64,000 bases of DNA from Gemmiger sp. An50 (GTDB taxonomy: Bacteria; Bacillota; Clostridia; Oscillospirales; Ruminococcaceae), in NCBI RefSeq assembly GCF_002161595.1, contig NZ_NFID01000011.1, positions 1-64,000 of the forward strand. The letters are read 5' to 3'. A program made the position numbers and the translations under genes. This document shows, piece by piece, positions 36,848-48,653 of the stretch; position 1 is the stretch's first letter; every line of letters starts with the position of its first letter. Below the pieces are notes generated by a model. The model saw nothing but the letters and a program-made list of their open reading frames with translations. It was not told the origin of the DNA and did no database searches.

Positions 36848-36884
36848 TTGCTCGTTTCCCTCCCCGATTCGCCTGCCCCCACGC

Positions 36885-37571
36885 TCAGCCGCGCAGGGTA
36901 TAGATCACGCTGGGCCGCCCGCCGGTGGAGTAATCCACCCGGGAATCGGCCCGGCCGCATTCCGCCAAGTAATGCACGTAGTGGCGGGCGGTCACCGCCG
37001 AAAAGCCGGTCTTCATGGCCAGCTGCTCGCAGGTCAGCCCCTGGGGGTTTTCCTGCAGGCAGGCACAGATGGCCTCCAGCGTTCTGGGCTGCAGGCCCTT
37101 AGGCAGCGGCTTCTCCTCCGGCTTTTCCTCCGCCGGGGCGGCCGTGCCCCGGTGCAGCAGCTCGTCCAGCTGCTGCTGGTTCACGCTCTGGGACCGGATG
37201 GCCTGCCTGCGCCGGTCGAAGGCGTCCAGCGCCTGGCAGAACCGCTCGTATTCAAAGGGCTTGACCAGATAGTCCACCACCCCCAGCCGCATGGCCGTTT
37301 CCACGGTGGCGGTGTCGCTGGCGGCAGTGATCATGATCACATCGGTGCTCACCCCTGCCGCACGCAGCTGGCGCAGCACGTCCAGCCCGTCCATCTGGGG
37401 CATATACATATCCAGAATCACCAGATCCGCCGGGTGACTGCGCAGGTATTCCAGCGCGGCCCGGCCATCCGGACATTCCCGGCACACCTGAAAGCGCGGG
37501 TCCTTTTCGGTATAGCGGCGGTTGAGCATGGCCACCATGGGGTCATCCTCCACGATCACGACTTGGTACAA
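36885..37571 (-). CDS. CitB/DcuR-type response regulator
   Basis: 228 aa starting at TTG 37571 within the end of the kinase gene (16-bp overlap; GGAGGAGAG precedes it). Receiver domain 1-120 is intact: acidic pair VEDDPMV (8-9), phospho-acceptor Asp in LVILDMYMPQMDG (about 54), Thr/Ser in MITAASD, Lys in YLVKPFEYERF (about 104). The C-terminal part holds a winged helix (LTCEQLAMKTGFSAVTARHYVHYL). CitB/DcuR-type regulators are usually paired with CitA/DcuS sensors of di- or tricarboxylates, as here. Confidence 0.93.
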   Translation of the reverse strand: MYQVVIVEDDPMVAMLNRRYTEKDPRFQVCRECPDGRAALEYLRSHPADLVILDMYMPQMDGLDVLRQLRAAGVSTDVIMITAASDTATVETAMRLGVVDYLVKPFEYERFCQALDAFDRRRQAIRSQSVNQQQLDELLHRGTAAPAEEKPEEKPLPKGLQPRTLEAICACLQENPQGLTCEQLAMKTGFSAVTARHYVHYLAECGRADSRVDYSTGGRPSVIYTLRG

Positions 37572-39202
37572 TCTCTCTCCTCCTTTTCACGCGGCCCTCC
37601 GGCATTCTCCTCCTGGGGCGGGATATGAATGGTGAAGGTGGTGCCCAAACCCACCACCGATTCCACCCGCACATCGCCGCCGTAGGCCTGCACGATGCTC
37701 TGCACCAGGGCAAGACCGGTACCCCGGCCCTCGCCCTTGGTGGAAAAGCCCTGCTCGAACATCCGCTGCTGCACCTTGGGCGCGATGCCGCAGCCGGTGT
37801 CCTCCACGCAGATGAGCAGGCCCTGGGCCTCCTCCTGGATGCAGACCTCCACCTCCCGCACCGCGCCGTCTGCCACGTGCTTGAAGGAGTCGAAGGCATT
37901 CTCGATCAGGTTGCCCAGCACCGAGATCATGGCGTCGATGGGCAGGCAGCGGCTGCCATGAGGGAAGTGACTGGAAGCATCCAGCCGAAAGACCACCCGC
38001 AGCTCCTGGGCGCGGCTGAGCTTACCGATGAGCAGCGCCGCCACCGCGGGCTCCTGGATGCGGCCGGTGATGCCGCCCATGGACTGGGCCCGTACCTTGG
38101 TCAGCTCCAGCACATAGCGCTCGGCCTCCTTGTATTCCTCCAGCTGCAACAGGCCCAGAATCACATGCAGCTTGTTCATGAATTCATGGGTGTTGGCCCG
38201 CAGCGCCTCCACCACGTGGTTCACGCCGGTCAGATCCTCGGCCAGACGCACCATCTCGGTGCGGTTGCGGAAGATGGCCACCGCGCCCACGGTTCGGCCG
38301 TTCTTCACAATGGGCATCCGGTCCGCCAGGATCTTCACATGCACCAGCGATTTTAAGGGCACGTTGTATTCCGCCTTGCCGCTGTGCAGCACCCGGTCCA
38401 GCGTGCTGGCCGGGTAGACCTGGTGCAGGGGCTGACCCACCGCCTCGTCCACCGGCAGCTCCAGCATCTGCTTTGCCGCCGCGTTCAGGTAGATGATGCG
38501 CTCGTTTTCGTCAATGGCCATCACGCCCTCTTCCAGCGCGTCCCAGATATCCGCCCGCTGCACCATCAGCCGGTGCAGGTCCTCGGGCTCGTAGCCCGCC
38601 AGCTCGCTTTTGATGTAGCGGGCCAGCCGCCGGGCCCAGAAGCCGCCGATGCACAGCGCCACCGCCGCGATGACCAGGTACTGCAGCACGGTTCCGGCCA
38701 CCATCCGGTACACCGACCGCATGTAGACTCCCACCACGGCATAGCCCAGCAGGTTGCCCTCCTCGTCGAAGACCTTGGCGCAGGCGCAGCGCTCCATGCC
38801 GTTTTCGGTCTCGCCCTCCTGCAGAAAAACCGGGTCGGTCCTGCTCGGGTCCGGCTGGACCACTCCCTGCAGCCCGCTTCGGGTGCTGGCCCCGGCCAGC
38901 ATGGAGCCCTCCGTATCGATGACCACCGCCACGTCCAGGTCGCTCACCCGGTGCACCACCTGCTGCAGCAGCGCCGTGACCGACTGGTCGCCGTCTCCCT
39001 CCAGCAGGCCCCGCACGTCCTGGGTGCGGGCCAGCAGATACGCCACGTCCAGCATGTTCCGGTCCATCATCTGGTGGCTGGAACGCAGATTCAGCCACAG
39101 GCTGCTGCCCATGGCGATGAGCACCGTGAGCACGATCAGCGCCACGCTCAGGGTGACCAGCTGAGCATTCAGGGTCTTTTTCAGATGAGCAAGCAGTTTC
39201 AC
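37556..39202 (-). CDS. CitA/DcuS-type sensor histidine kinase
   Basis: 548 aa starting at GTG 39202 (GGGGAGGGGG upstream). TM1 (VTLSVALIVLTVLIAMGSSLWL), an extracellular Cache-like domain (about 40-170) with VAVVIDTEGSMLAG, TM2 (about 170-192), a cytoplasmic PAS domain (about 215-310; ALEEGVMAIDENERIIYLN), the SPOB-type H-box LRANTHEFMNKLHVI (about 340, phospho-His in THEF), and HATPase with NLIENAFDS, DTGCGI and GTGLAL. Family members sense citrate, fumarate or malate; the ligand here is unknown because no adjacent carboxylate transporter is seen. Confidence 0.93.
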   Translation of the reverse strand: MKLLAHLKKTLNAQLVTLSVALIVLTVLIAMGSSLWLNLRSSHQMMDRNMLDVAYLLARTQDVRGLLEGDGDQSVTALLQQVVHRVSDLDVAVVIDTEGSMLAGASTRSGLQGVVQPDPSRTDPVFLQEGETENGMERCACAKVFDEEGNLLGYAVVGVYMRSVYRMVAGTVLQYLVIAAVALCIGGFWARRLARYIKSELAGYEPEDLHRLMVQRADIWDALEEGVMAIDENERIIYLNAAAKQMLELPVDEAVGQPLHQVYPASTLDRVLHSGKAEYNVPLKSLVHVKILADRMPIVKNGRTVGAVAIFRNRTEMVRLAEDLTGVNHVVEALRANTHEFMNKLHVILGLLQLEEYKEAERYVLELTKVRAQSMGGITGRIQEPAVAALLIGKLSRAQELRVVFRLDASSHFPHGSRCLPIDAMISVLGNLIENAFDSFKHVADGAVREVEVCIQEEAQGLLICVEDTGCGIAPKVQQRMFEQGFSTKGEGRGTGLALVQSIVQAYGGDVRVESVVGLGTTFTIHIPPQEENAGGPREKEERDCTKS

Positions 39203-39241
39203 GGTCGGTCCCCCTCCCCTATTTCAGGCGATATATGTAAT

Positions 39242-39271
39242 ATGATAGCACATTTTCCCCCCCTGCGCCAA
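39242..39271 (-). promoter_or_regulatory. Possible promoter of the two-component operon
   Basis: Minus strand: TTGGCG, 18-base spacer, TATCAT, about 40 bases before the kinase start. Confidence 0.4.
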
Positions 39272-39451
39272 ATGCTCCGCCGGAGCAGAGAGCATCTTTC
39301 GTACAGGTTTTCCACAATGAAAACAACTGTTGTGCAAACCGCCAACCATATTTTTCAAAGACGCTTTTTTTACTTTTTTTACTTTCGTAAGCCTTACACT
39401 TCCGGGGCGTTTGTCATAGAATAGGCAGGTACCGAAAAGGGGGGAGATTTA

Positions 39452-40132
39452 TTGGATATCAAGGAAGAACTCATCGAAGCGCTGCAACCGAAAACCGCCT
39501 TTGAGATCCCGCTGTTCGGCGGAATCCCGGTGCCGGAATCCGCACTCAACAGCTGGATTCTCATCGCGCTCTTCACCATTTTCTGCATCTGGCTGACCCA
39601 CGGCATGAAAAAGGTGCCCGGCCGCCGGCAGATGGTGGCGGAAATCCTGGTTGGGTTCATCAACAACTTCTGCAAGGACAACCTGGGCGAACACTGGCGC
39701 ACCTTTGCGCCCTACATCGGCACCATGGGCATCTATCTGGTGCTGGCGAACCTGTCCGAGTTCATCGGCCTCACGCCGCCCACCAAGGACCTGAACGTGA
39801 CCGCGGGCCTGGCATTCCTGGCAGTTCTGCTGATCTACGGCTCCAGCTTCCGCATCAAGGGCCTTCGAGGCGGTCTGCACAAGTTCGTGGAGCCTTCACC
39901 CATTGTGGCCCCGCTGAACATTCTGGAAATCGGCATCCGGCCGCTGTCGCTTTGTATGCGGCTGTTCGGCAACGTGTTCGCCGCCTTCATCATCATGGAG
40001 CTGGTGAAGATGCTGGTTCCCATCGCAGTGCCCATTCCCCTGAGCCTTTACTTTGACGCATTCGACGGTATCATTCAGGCTGTGGTGTTCGTGTTCCTCA
40101 CGACCCTGTTCCTGAGTGAAGCCATTGAATAA
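39452..40132 (+). CDS. atpB: ATP synthase F0 subunit a
   Basis: 226 aa starting at TTG 39452, 5 bases after GGGGGGAG. Five or six membrane helices; the essential proton-path Arg is in SLCMRLFGNVFAAF-type sequence (RPLSLCMRLFGN, about residue 168) and the C-terminal helix contains AVVFVFLTTLFLSEAIE. It forms the half-channels next to the c ring. First gene of the eight-gene ATP synthase operon; atpI is not recognisable upstream. Confidence 0.95.
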   Translation: MDIKEELIEALQPKTAFEIPLFGGIPVPESALNSWILIALFTIFCIWLTHGMKKVPGRRQMVAEILVGFINNFCKDNLGEHWRTFAPYIGTMGIYLVLANLSEFIGLTPPTKDLNVTAGLAFLAVLLIYGSSFRIKGLRGGLHKFVEPSPIVAPLNILEIGIRPLSLCMRLFGNVFAAFIIMELVKMLVPIAVPIPLSLYFDAFDGIIQAVVFVFLTTLFLSEAIE

Positions 40133-40178
40133 AACCATCTTACTTTAAAAATGTATTGAATTTTAGGAGGAACTTATT

Positions 40179-40394
40179 ATGACTACCGCTTTTGCTGCCG
40201 CTATCGCCGTTCTGGTTGGCCTGGGTGCCGGTATCGGCATTGGTTTTGCCACCGCCAAGTCCAACGAAGCCATCGCCCGTCAGCCTGAGGCTGCCAGCAA
40301 GATCAGCAGCAACCTGCTGCTGGGCTGCGCCCTGGCCGAGGCCACCGCGATCTACGGCTTCCTGATCGCCATCCTGCTGATCTTCATGCAGTAA
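40179..40394 (+). CDS. atpE: ATP synthase F0 subunit c
   Basis: 71 aa, two-helix hairpin. The loop ARQPEA and the ion-binding Glu in ALAEATAIYGF are clear. Compared with sodium-binding c subunits (Gln in helix 1, then E-S-T in helix 2), helix 1 here has Ile at the Gln position (GAGIGIGFATAK) and helix 2 has E-A-T, so a proton-binding site is expected. AGGAGG lies 7 bases upstream. Confidence 0.96.
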   Translation: MTTAFAAAIAVLVGLGAGIGIGFATAKSNEAIARQPEAASKISSNLLLGCALAEATAIYGFLIAILLIFMQ

Positions 40395-40412
40395 TCGAGG
40401 GGGCGATGAGCC

Positions 40413-40904
40413 GTGTCGATTTTAAACCTTGACGCAAACATTATTTATGTGTTCATCAACCTGGCGATTCTGCTGGTTCTGATGAAGATCTTTTTGTTCG
40501 GGCCGGTCACAAAAATGCTGGACGAGCGGTCCAAGGAAATTGCCGACACCATCGACGGCGCCAACGCCAAAATGGAGCAGGCCGAGCAGAGCCGTCAGGA
40601 GTATGAGGCTCAGCTGCTGAACGCCAAGAAAGAGGCCCAGGACATTGTGGACGCGGCCAAAAAGCGCGGTCAGCAGGAGTACGAGGCTCAGCTGGCCAAA
40701 GCCCGGGACGACATTGCCCGCATGCAGGCCGACGCCCAGAAGCAGGCCCAGGCCGACCGTGACGCCATGCTGGAGGGCGCCCGCCAGGAGATCGCCATGC
40801 TGGCGCTGCTGGCTGCCTCCAAGGTGTCGCAGCAGAAGATGAACAGCCAGGCTGACCGGGAACTGGTCAACGCCTTCCTGGCTGAAGTGGAGGAGACCGC
40901 ATGA
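40413..40904 (+). CDS. atpF: ATP synthase F0 subunit b
   Basis: 163 aa starting at GTG 40413. One N-terminal membrane helix (IIYVFINLAILLVLMKIFLFGP) followed by a long charged coiled coil (about 30-150; KEIADTIDGANAKMEQAEQSRQEYEAQL). It is the peripheral stalk. Its stop overlaps the atpH start by 4 bases (ATGA). Confidence 0.94.
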   Translation: MSILNLDANIIYVFINLAILLVLMKIFLFGPVTKMLDERSKEIADTIDGANAKMEQAEQSRQEYEAQLLNAKKEAQDIVDAAKKRGQQEYEAQLAKARDDIARMQADAQKQAQADRDAMLEGARQEIAMLALLAASKVSQQKMNSQADRELVNAFLAEVEETA

Positions 40905-41416
40905 GCCTGACTGCCGCCCGTTATGCGAGCGCTTTGTATCAGGCCGGCTGCACCGAGGACGAGCTGCGCGACACCGCGCAGCTCATTCTGGAAAATAAGC
41001 CCCTGCTGGAAGCGCTGGTCAGCCCGGCGGTCCGCTTGGAGGAAAAGCAGGCGGTACTGCGCCGCCTGCCCTTCGCAAGCTGCCCGGACCGGCTGATGCA
41101 TTTTTATGAACTGCTGGCAAAAAAGGGCCGCTTTGCCCTGCTTGCCGATATCGTATATGAATATCATCTGCTCACGCTGGCCGCTGCCAACCAGACGGTT
41201 TGCGTGATGCGCTGCGCCCAGATGCCGGACGAGGCCATGGTGGTGGACATCGCCAAGGCCATGTGCCGCCGCCACGGCCGCGACGGCGTGGAGATGCAGG
41301 TGATCGTTGATCCGTCCCTGGTGGGCGGCTTCGTCCTGGAGATCGACGGGACGACCTATAACAAGAGTGTGAGCGGGCAGCTGCATCGTTTGGCGCGCCG
41401 CCTGCAAGAGAGGTGA
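40901..41416 (+). CDS. atpH: ATP synthase F1 subunit delta
   Basis: 171 aa. OSCP/delta fold: helical N-terminal domain ([22 protein letters not shown]) and C-terminal strand-helix pattern ending in [33 protein letters not shown], the hallmark of the family. It links the b stalk to the alpha subunits. Confidence 0.93.
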   Translation: MSLTAARYASALYQAGCTEDELRDTAQLILENKPLLEALVSPAVRLEEKQAVLRRLPFASCPDRLMHFYELLAKKGRFALLADIVYEYHLLTLAAANQTVCVMRCAQMPDEAMVVDIAKAMCRRHGRDGVEMQVIVDPSLVGGFVLEIDGTTYNKSVSGQLHRLARRLQER

Positions 41417-41423
41417 AGCCACA

Positions 41424-42928
<1,505 letters not shown>

Positions 42929-42941
<13 letters not shown>

Positions 42942-43891
42942 AAGAGATCCGTACCCGCATCAAGAGCGTGGATCAGACCCTGAAGATCACCAATGCCATG
43001 TATCTGATCTCCTCCTCCAAGATGCGCAAGGCCCGCCAGCAGCTGAATGGCGTGGAGCCTTACTTCCAGAAGATTCAGGATACCATTGCCGATATTCTGT
43101 ATCACTCCGAGGAATTCCGGCATCCCTTCATGGACACCCGCCCCGAGAAAAAGCACCGCACGGTGGGTTACATCGTGATCACCGGCGACAAGGGCCTGGC
43201 GGGCGCCTACAACCACAACGTGCTCAAGCTGGCCGAGGAAAAGCTGGCCGTCGCCGAGAATCCGGTCCTTTTTGTGATCGGTCAGGTGGGCCGGGCCTAC
43301 TTTGCCGGCAAGAACGTGAACGTGGACGGCGAGTTCCTTTACACCGCCCAGGACCCCACCGTGACCAGAGCGCGGGACATCAGCGACACCATGGTGGACC
43401 TGTTTTTGCGGGGCCAGCTGGACGAGGTGCATGTGATCTACACCGAGATGGTGAATCCCGTTCTGATGCGGCCCGCCACCTACCAGCTGCTTCCCCTCAC
43501 CCGGGAGCAGTTCGCCCACAAGGAAGCCCAGTACACCGCCGGCCAGTACAACCGGCAGGTGGTGTACGTTCCCTCCGAGCACAAGGTCATGGATAGGATC
43601 GTGCCCGGTTACCTGAAGGGCGTGCTCTTCGGCTGCCTGGTGGAATCCTTCTGCAGCGAGCAGAATGCCCGCATGACCGCCATGGATTCCTCCACCAAAA
43701 ATGCCCGCGAGATGATCCGCACCCTTTCGCTGGAATACAACCGGGCCCGGCAGACCGCCATTACCCAGGAGATCACCGAGATCGTGGGCGGCGCCCAGCA
43801 AAAGGGCGGCAAGGTCCGCCCCGAGCGTCACATGCAGCCCGCGCTTACCCTGCTGGTGAGCGCCGACGGCAGCGTGCTGCACCGCTCCTGA
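42929..43891 (+). CDS. atpG: ATP synthase F1 subunit gamma
   Basis: 320 aa, slightly longer than the usual 285-300. N-terminal coiled helix [21 protein letters not shown] and the C-terminal helix [11 protein letters not shown] with [19 protein letters not shown] form the rotor shaft; [11 protein letters not shown] marks the globular domain. The extra length is spread in the middle (about 200-240). Confidence 0.96.
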
Positions 43892-43919
43892 TTTCCTTTC
43901 TTACTTGTTCGATTATTGA

Positions 43920-45331
<1,412 letters not shown>

Positions 45332-45332
<1 letters not shown>

Positions 45333-45733
45333 TGGCTGACCTGTTTCTGGAGATCATCACCCCCGAGCGCCAGTTCTACATCGGCCCCGCCGAGGAGCTG
45401 GTCATCCCCGCCATCGACGGCCTGTACGGTGTGCAGCCGGGCCATGAGCCCGCTGTGACCGCCATGGAGCCGGGCGAATTGCGGTACAAGGTGGACGGTG
45501 AGTGGCACATTGCCGCCATCGGCCAGGGCTTTGTGGAGATCATGCCCGAGCGTGCCATCGTGCTGGTGAGCACCGCCGAAAAGCCCGAGGAGATCGACGC
45601 CAAGCGCGCCCAGGAAGCCAAGGAGCGCGCCGAGGAACGCATGCGCCAGAAGAAGAGCGTGGAGGAGTATTACCGCTCCAAGGCTGCTCTGGCCCGTGCC
45701 ATGGCCCGCCTGAAGGTATCCGGCCGGCGCTGA
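45332..45733 (+). CDS. atpC: ATP synthase F1 subunit epsilon
   Basis: 133 aa. N-terminal beta sandwich (FLEIITPERQFYIGPAEELVIPAIDG; GVQPGHEPAVTAMEPG) and a C-terminal two-helix arm (about 85-130) rich in Glu/Arg. Regulates ATP hydrolysis by the enzyme. Last gene of the operon; a strong terminator follows at 46 bases. Confidence 0.95.
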
Positions 45734-45778
45734 TTTTCCCCTTCTTTTCTCAGCTTTTTCCTTCTTCATTCTGTTTTG

Positions 45779-45822
45779 CCCCGCAGGGCGGCCCGTTCGG
45801 GCGGCCCTGCGGGGTCTTTTTT
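45779..45822 (+). terminator. Intrinsic terminator of the ATP synthase operon
   Basis: Stem CCCCGCAGGGC/GGCCCTGCGGGG closed by a second small stem (GCCCG/CGGGC), then TCTTTTTT. Confidence 0.93.
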
Positions 45823-45827
45823 CGCGC

Positions 45828-45857
45828 TTGCCAAGGCCGGGCGGCCCATTCTATAAT
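45828..45857 (+). promoter_or_regulatory. Promoter of the sigma factor / RsgI-like operon
   Basis: TTGCCA, 18-base spacer, TATAAT, starting only 6 bases after the ATP synthase terminator. Leader of about 95 bases before the sigma gene. Confidence 0.7.
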
Positions 45858-45956
45858 AAGAGCGGGAAGGGGTTTCCCTTCCCTAAAAAATTTTTTGAAA
45901 GCAATGCAATAAACGTTTTGTTCCGTGCATTACTAGAACGACAGGAGACAACGGAT

Positions 45957-46538
45957 ATGATGCTTGTGCTTGGCACAATGGCCCAGGAAGCCCGTGCCGC
46001 GAACCCCAACGGGGAGCTGGAGGCGCTGATCGGCGGCATTGCCGCGGGCAGCCGGGAGGATCTGGCCGAACTTTACCGCCGTACCCGGGCGGCGGTGTAT
46101 GGCCTGGCCCTCTCTTACCTGAAAAACGGCGCGGAGGCCGAGGACGTGGCCCAGGACACCTTCGTGAAGGTGTGGGCCGCCGCCCCCTCCTACCGGCCCC
46201 AGGGCAAGCCCATGGCCTGGCTGCTCACCATCGCCCGGAATCTGGCGCTGGGGCGGCTGCGCACCGCGGCCCGCATCCAGGATCTTTCCGAGGCCCAATG
46301 GTCCGCCTTTTCCATCGAGAGCGACACCCTCACCGCCGACGACCGCACCGTGCTGGCCGCGGCGCTGGGCCGCCTTTCCGATGAAGAACGGCACATCGTG
46401 GTGCTGCATGCAGTCTGCGGGCTCAAACATCGGGAGATCGCCCAGTTTTTAGGCCTGGCGCTTCCCACCGTGCTTTCCAAGTATCACCGGTCCCTGAAAA
46501 AGCTGAAAACCATTCTGGAAGGAGATGACGCGCAATGA
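45957..46538 (+). CDS. ECF-type RNA polymerase sigma factor
   Basis: 193 aa from ATG 45957 (AGGAG 9 bases upstream; a 43-residue in-frame extension covers promoter leader). Region 2 (about 28-95): LAELYRRTRAAVYGLALSYL, AEDVAQDTFVKVWAA and the -10 recognising helix WLLTIARNLALGRLR. Region 4 (about 130-180): LSDEERHIVVLHAVCGLKHREIAQFLGLALPTVLSKYHRSLKKL. The 4-base overlap with the following membrane protein is the standard sigma/anti-sigma layout, so the pair likely transmits an envelope signal. Confidence 0.93.
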   Translation: MMLVLGTMAQEARAANPNGELEALIGGIAAGSREDLAELYRRTRAAVYGLALSYLKNGAEAEDVAQDTFVKVWAAAPSYRPQGKPMAWLLTIARNLALGRLRTAARIQDLSEAQWSAFSIESDTLTADDRTVLAAALGRLSDEERHIVVLHAVCGLKHREIAQFLGLALPTVLSKYHRSLKKLKTILEGDDAQ

Positions 46539-48469
46539 CCGACCGCAATGTGGAACAGGCGCTGCGCACCGCTTTGGAACACGCGGCACCCAACGACGTG
46601 GAAAGCGTTCTCCTTCGCTGTGATGACCGGAAAGGAAACGTGATCCCCATGACGAATCAGAACCACGAAAAGAATAACCGCAAGCCCCTGCGCCTGGCCG
46701 CTCTGGCCGCTGCCGCCTGCCTGGTACTGGCCATTGGCGGAGGCTCGATTTACTACAACCAGTCCCAGACCGCCGCGTCCATCGTCTCGCTGGACGTGAA
46801 CCCCAGCATCGAGCTGGTGCTCAACCGCCGCGAGCGGGTGCTGCGGGCCACTCCCCTCAACGAGGACGCCGCCGCCGTGCTGGACGGCATGGACCTGAAG
46901 GGCTCCACTCTGGATGTGGCGGTGAACGCGCTGATGGGCTCGCTGCTGAAAAACGGCTATGTGGATGAGCTGGCAAACTCCATCCTGATCACCGTGGAGG
47001 ACGACAACGCCACCCGCGCCGCCCAGCTGGAAAGCCAGCTCACCGAGACGGTGAACGCGGTGATGACCTCCAGCTCCATCAACGGGGCCATCCTGAGCCA
47101 GACCGTAAACCAGAATCAGGACCTGCAGGCCAAGGCCGACGAATACGGCATCTCGCTGGGCAAGGCCCAGCTGATTCAGCAGCTGGTGGACCAGAACCCC
47201 ACTCTCACCTTTGAGAGCCTGGCCGGCCAGACCGTGAACGATCTGAACCTGCTGCTCTCCAGCCAGGCCACCGCCCTTTCCGCCGTGACCTCCACCGGCC
47301 GCGCCAGCGACGGCGGCTACATCGGCACCGAGGTGGCCAAGAACGCCGCTCTGGCCCACGCGGGCCTGACCGCCGACCAGGTGACCGTGTCCAAGGTGGA
47401 CTTTGACATGGAGGACGGCCGGATGGTCTACGAGGTGGAATTCTGGGCCGGAAACGTGGAATATGAGTACGACGTGGACGCCACCACCGGCGAGATCGTG
47501 AAGAACCGCACCGAGCGCTACACCACCGCCGCGGGCCAGGCTGCCTCCATCGACGAGGCTGCCGCCAAGGCCGCCGCGCTGAACGCCTTCGGTCTGAGCG
47601 AGAGCCAGGCGGAGGGCATCCGGGTGATCCCCAGCTACGACGACGGGCGCTTTGTTTACAAGGTAAAATTCTGGACCGGCAGCACCGAATACTTCTGCGA
47701 GGTGGACGGCGCGGGCCAGATCGTGAAGAGCGAGAAGGAGGAGCACTCCTCCTCCGGCGCGGCTGCCGCCAGCGGCACCGACGTGGGCCTGGAGGCCGCC
47801 AAGACCGCCGCTTTGAAGCACGCGGGCCTTTCCGCCGACCAGGTGACCGGCCTGACCGCCAAGCTGGACTGGGACGACGGCCAGCGGGTGTATGAGGTGG
47901 AGTTCTGGCAGGGCAGCACCGAATACGAATACGAGATCAATGCAGACGGCACCGTGCGCCAGTATGAGTCCGAAGCCCACGCCGCCCCCACCGCCATCAG
48001 CGCCAATACCGGCAGCTCCGGCACCGGCAGCAGCGCCGCCTCCGGCGACATCGGCGAGGATGGAGCCAAGGCCGCCGCTTTGAAGCACGCGGGCCTGACC
48101 GAGGACCAGGTGCAGAACCTGTACATCGAGCGGGACTGGGACGACGGCCGTGTGGAATACGAGGTAAAATTCCTCTCCGGCTCCACCCAGTATGAGTACG
48201 AGATCGACGGCGCCACCGGCAGCGTGCAAAAGGGCGAGAACAAAACGCTGGCCTCCGGCACCTCCTTCATCAGTGCCGACCAGGCGCTGGCCAACGCCCT
48301 GAGCCACGCCGGGCTGGACCAGTCCGCCATCCGGGAGCTGGAAATGGACAGCGATCTGGATGACAGCACGCCCCACTACTCCATCGACTTCAAGTCCGGC
48401 AATCTGGAATACGAATACGAGATCAGCGCCACCGACGGTGCGATCCTGAAATTTGAAAAGGACAACTGA
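46535..48469 (+). CDS. RsgI-like membrane anti-sigma protein with five PepSY repeats
   Basis: 644 aa. Residues 1-50 cytoplasmic, transmembrane helix about 52-72, then a motif SLDVNPSIELVLNR (85-98) that matches the conserved periplasmic RsgI domain, in which family members self-cleave between Asn and Pro (here Asn89-Pro90). A helical region (100-250) is followed by five PepSY-like repeats (about 263-325, 337-400, 416-477, 506-568, 578-643), each with AALxHAGL and YEVEFWxGSTEYEYEI-type strands, separated by Ser/Ala/Gly-rich linkers. It should restrain the sigma factor encoded upstream and release it on an outside signal. That regulation is inferred. Confidence 0.87.
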   Translation: MTDRNVEQALRTALEHAAPNDVESVLLRCDDRKGNVIPMTNQNHEKNNRKPLRLAALAAAACLVLAIGGGSIYYNQSQTAASIVSLDVNPSIELVLNRRERVLRATPLNEDAAAVLDGMDLKGSTLDVAVNALMGSLLKNGYVDELANSILITVEDDNATRAAQLESQLTETVNAVMTSSSINGAILSQTVNQNQDLQAKADEYGISLGKAQLIQQLVDQNPTLTFESLAGQTVNDLNLLLSSQATALSAVTSTGRASDGGYIGTEVAKNAALAHAGLTADQVTVSKVDFDMEDGRMVYEVEFWAGNVEYEYDVDATTGEIVKNRTERYTTAAGQAASIDEAAAKAAALNAFGLSESQAEGIRVIPSYDDGRFVYKVKFWTGSTEYFCEVDGAGQIVKSEKEEHSSSGAAAASGTDVGLEAAKTAALKHAGLSADQVTGLTAKLDWDDGQRVYEVEFWQGSTEYEYEINADGTVRQYESEAHAAPTAISANTGSSGTGSSAASGDIGEDGAKAAALKHAGLTEDQVQNLYIERDWDDGRVEYEVKFLSGSTQYEYEIDGATGSVQKGENKTLASGTSFISADQALANALSHAGLDQSAIRELEMDSDLDDSTPHYSIDFKSGNLEYEYEISATDGAILKFEKDN

Positions 48470-48477
48470 GTTTATTC

Positions 48478-48510
48478 AAAACGGCTGCGGGACCCTCCGC
48501 AGCCGTTTTG
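48478..48510 (+). terminator. Intrinsic terminator of the sigma operon
   Basis: Stem AAAACGGCTGCGG/CCGCAGCCGTTTT with loop GACCCT; modest T-run. Confidence 0.85.
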
Positions 48511-48653
48511 CTTTGGTAAAAAAATCCCAAAATATCTTTCCGCTTCCTGGCTTCCGTGGTATAATGACCACAAATACACGGCATTTTTTTGCGCCGCTGC
48601 CCACGTTCCGGGCGCCGGGCGCGCGGCCGGACCAACAGCAAGGAGGTTTTTCC

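Noticed and set aside
39305-39320. DnaA box (TTTTCCACA) suggesting an origin near the ATP synthase operon
   Set aside because: A single imperfect site; no cluster, no dnaA, dnaN or unwinding region.
45828-45956. 43-residue N-terminal extension of the sigma factor
   Set aside because: The extension overlaps a TTGCCA-18-TATAAT promoter and has no ribosome site; the ATG at 45957 does.
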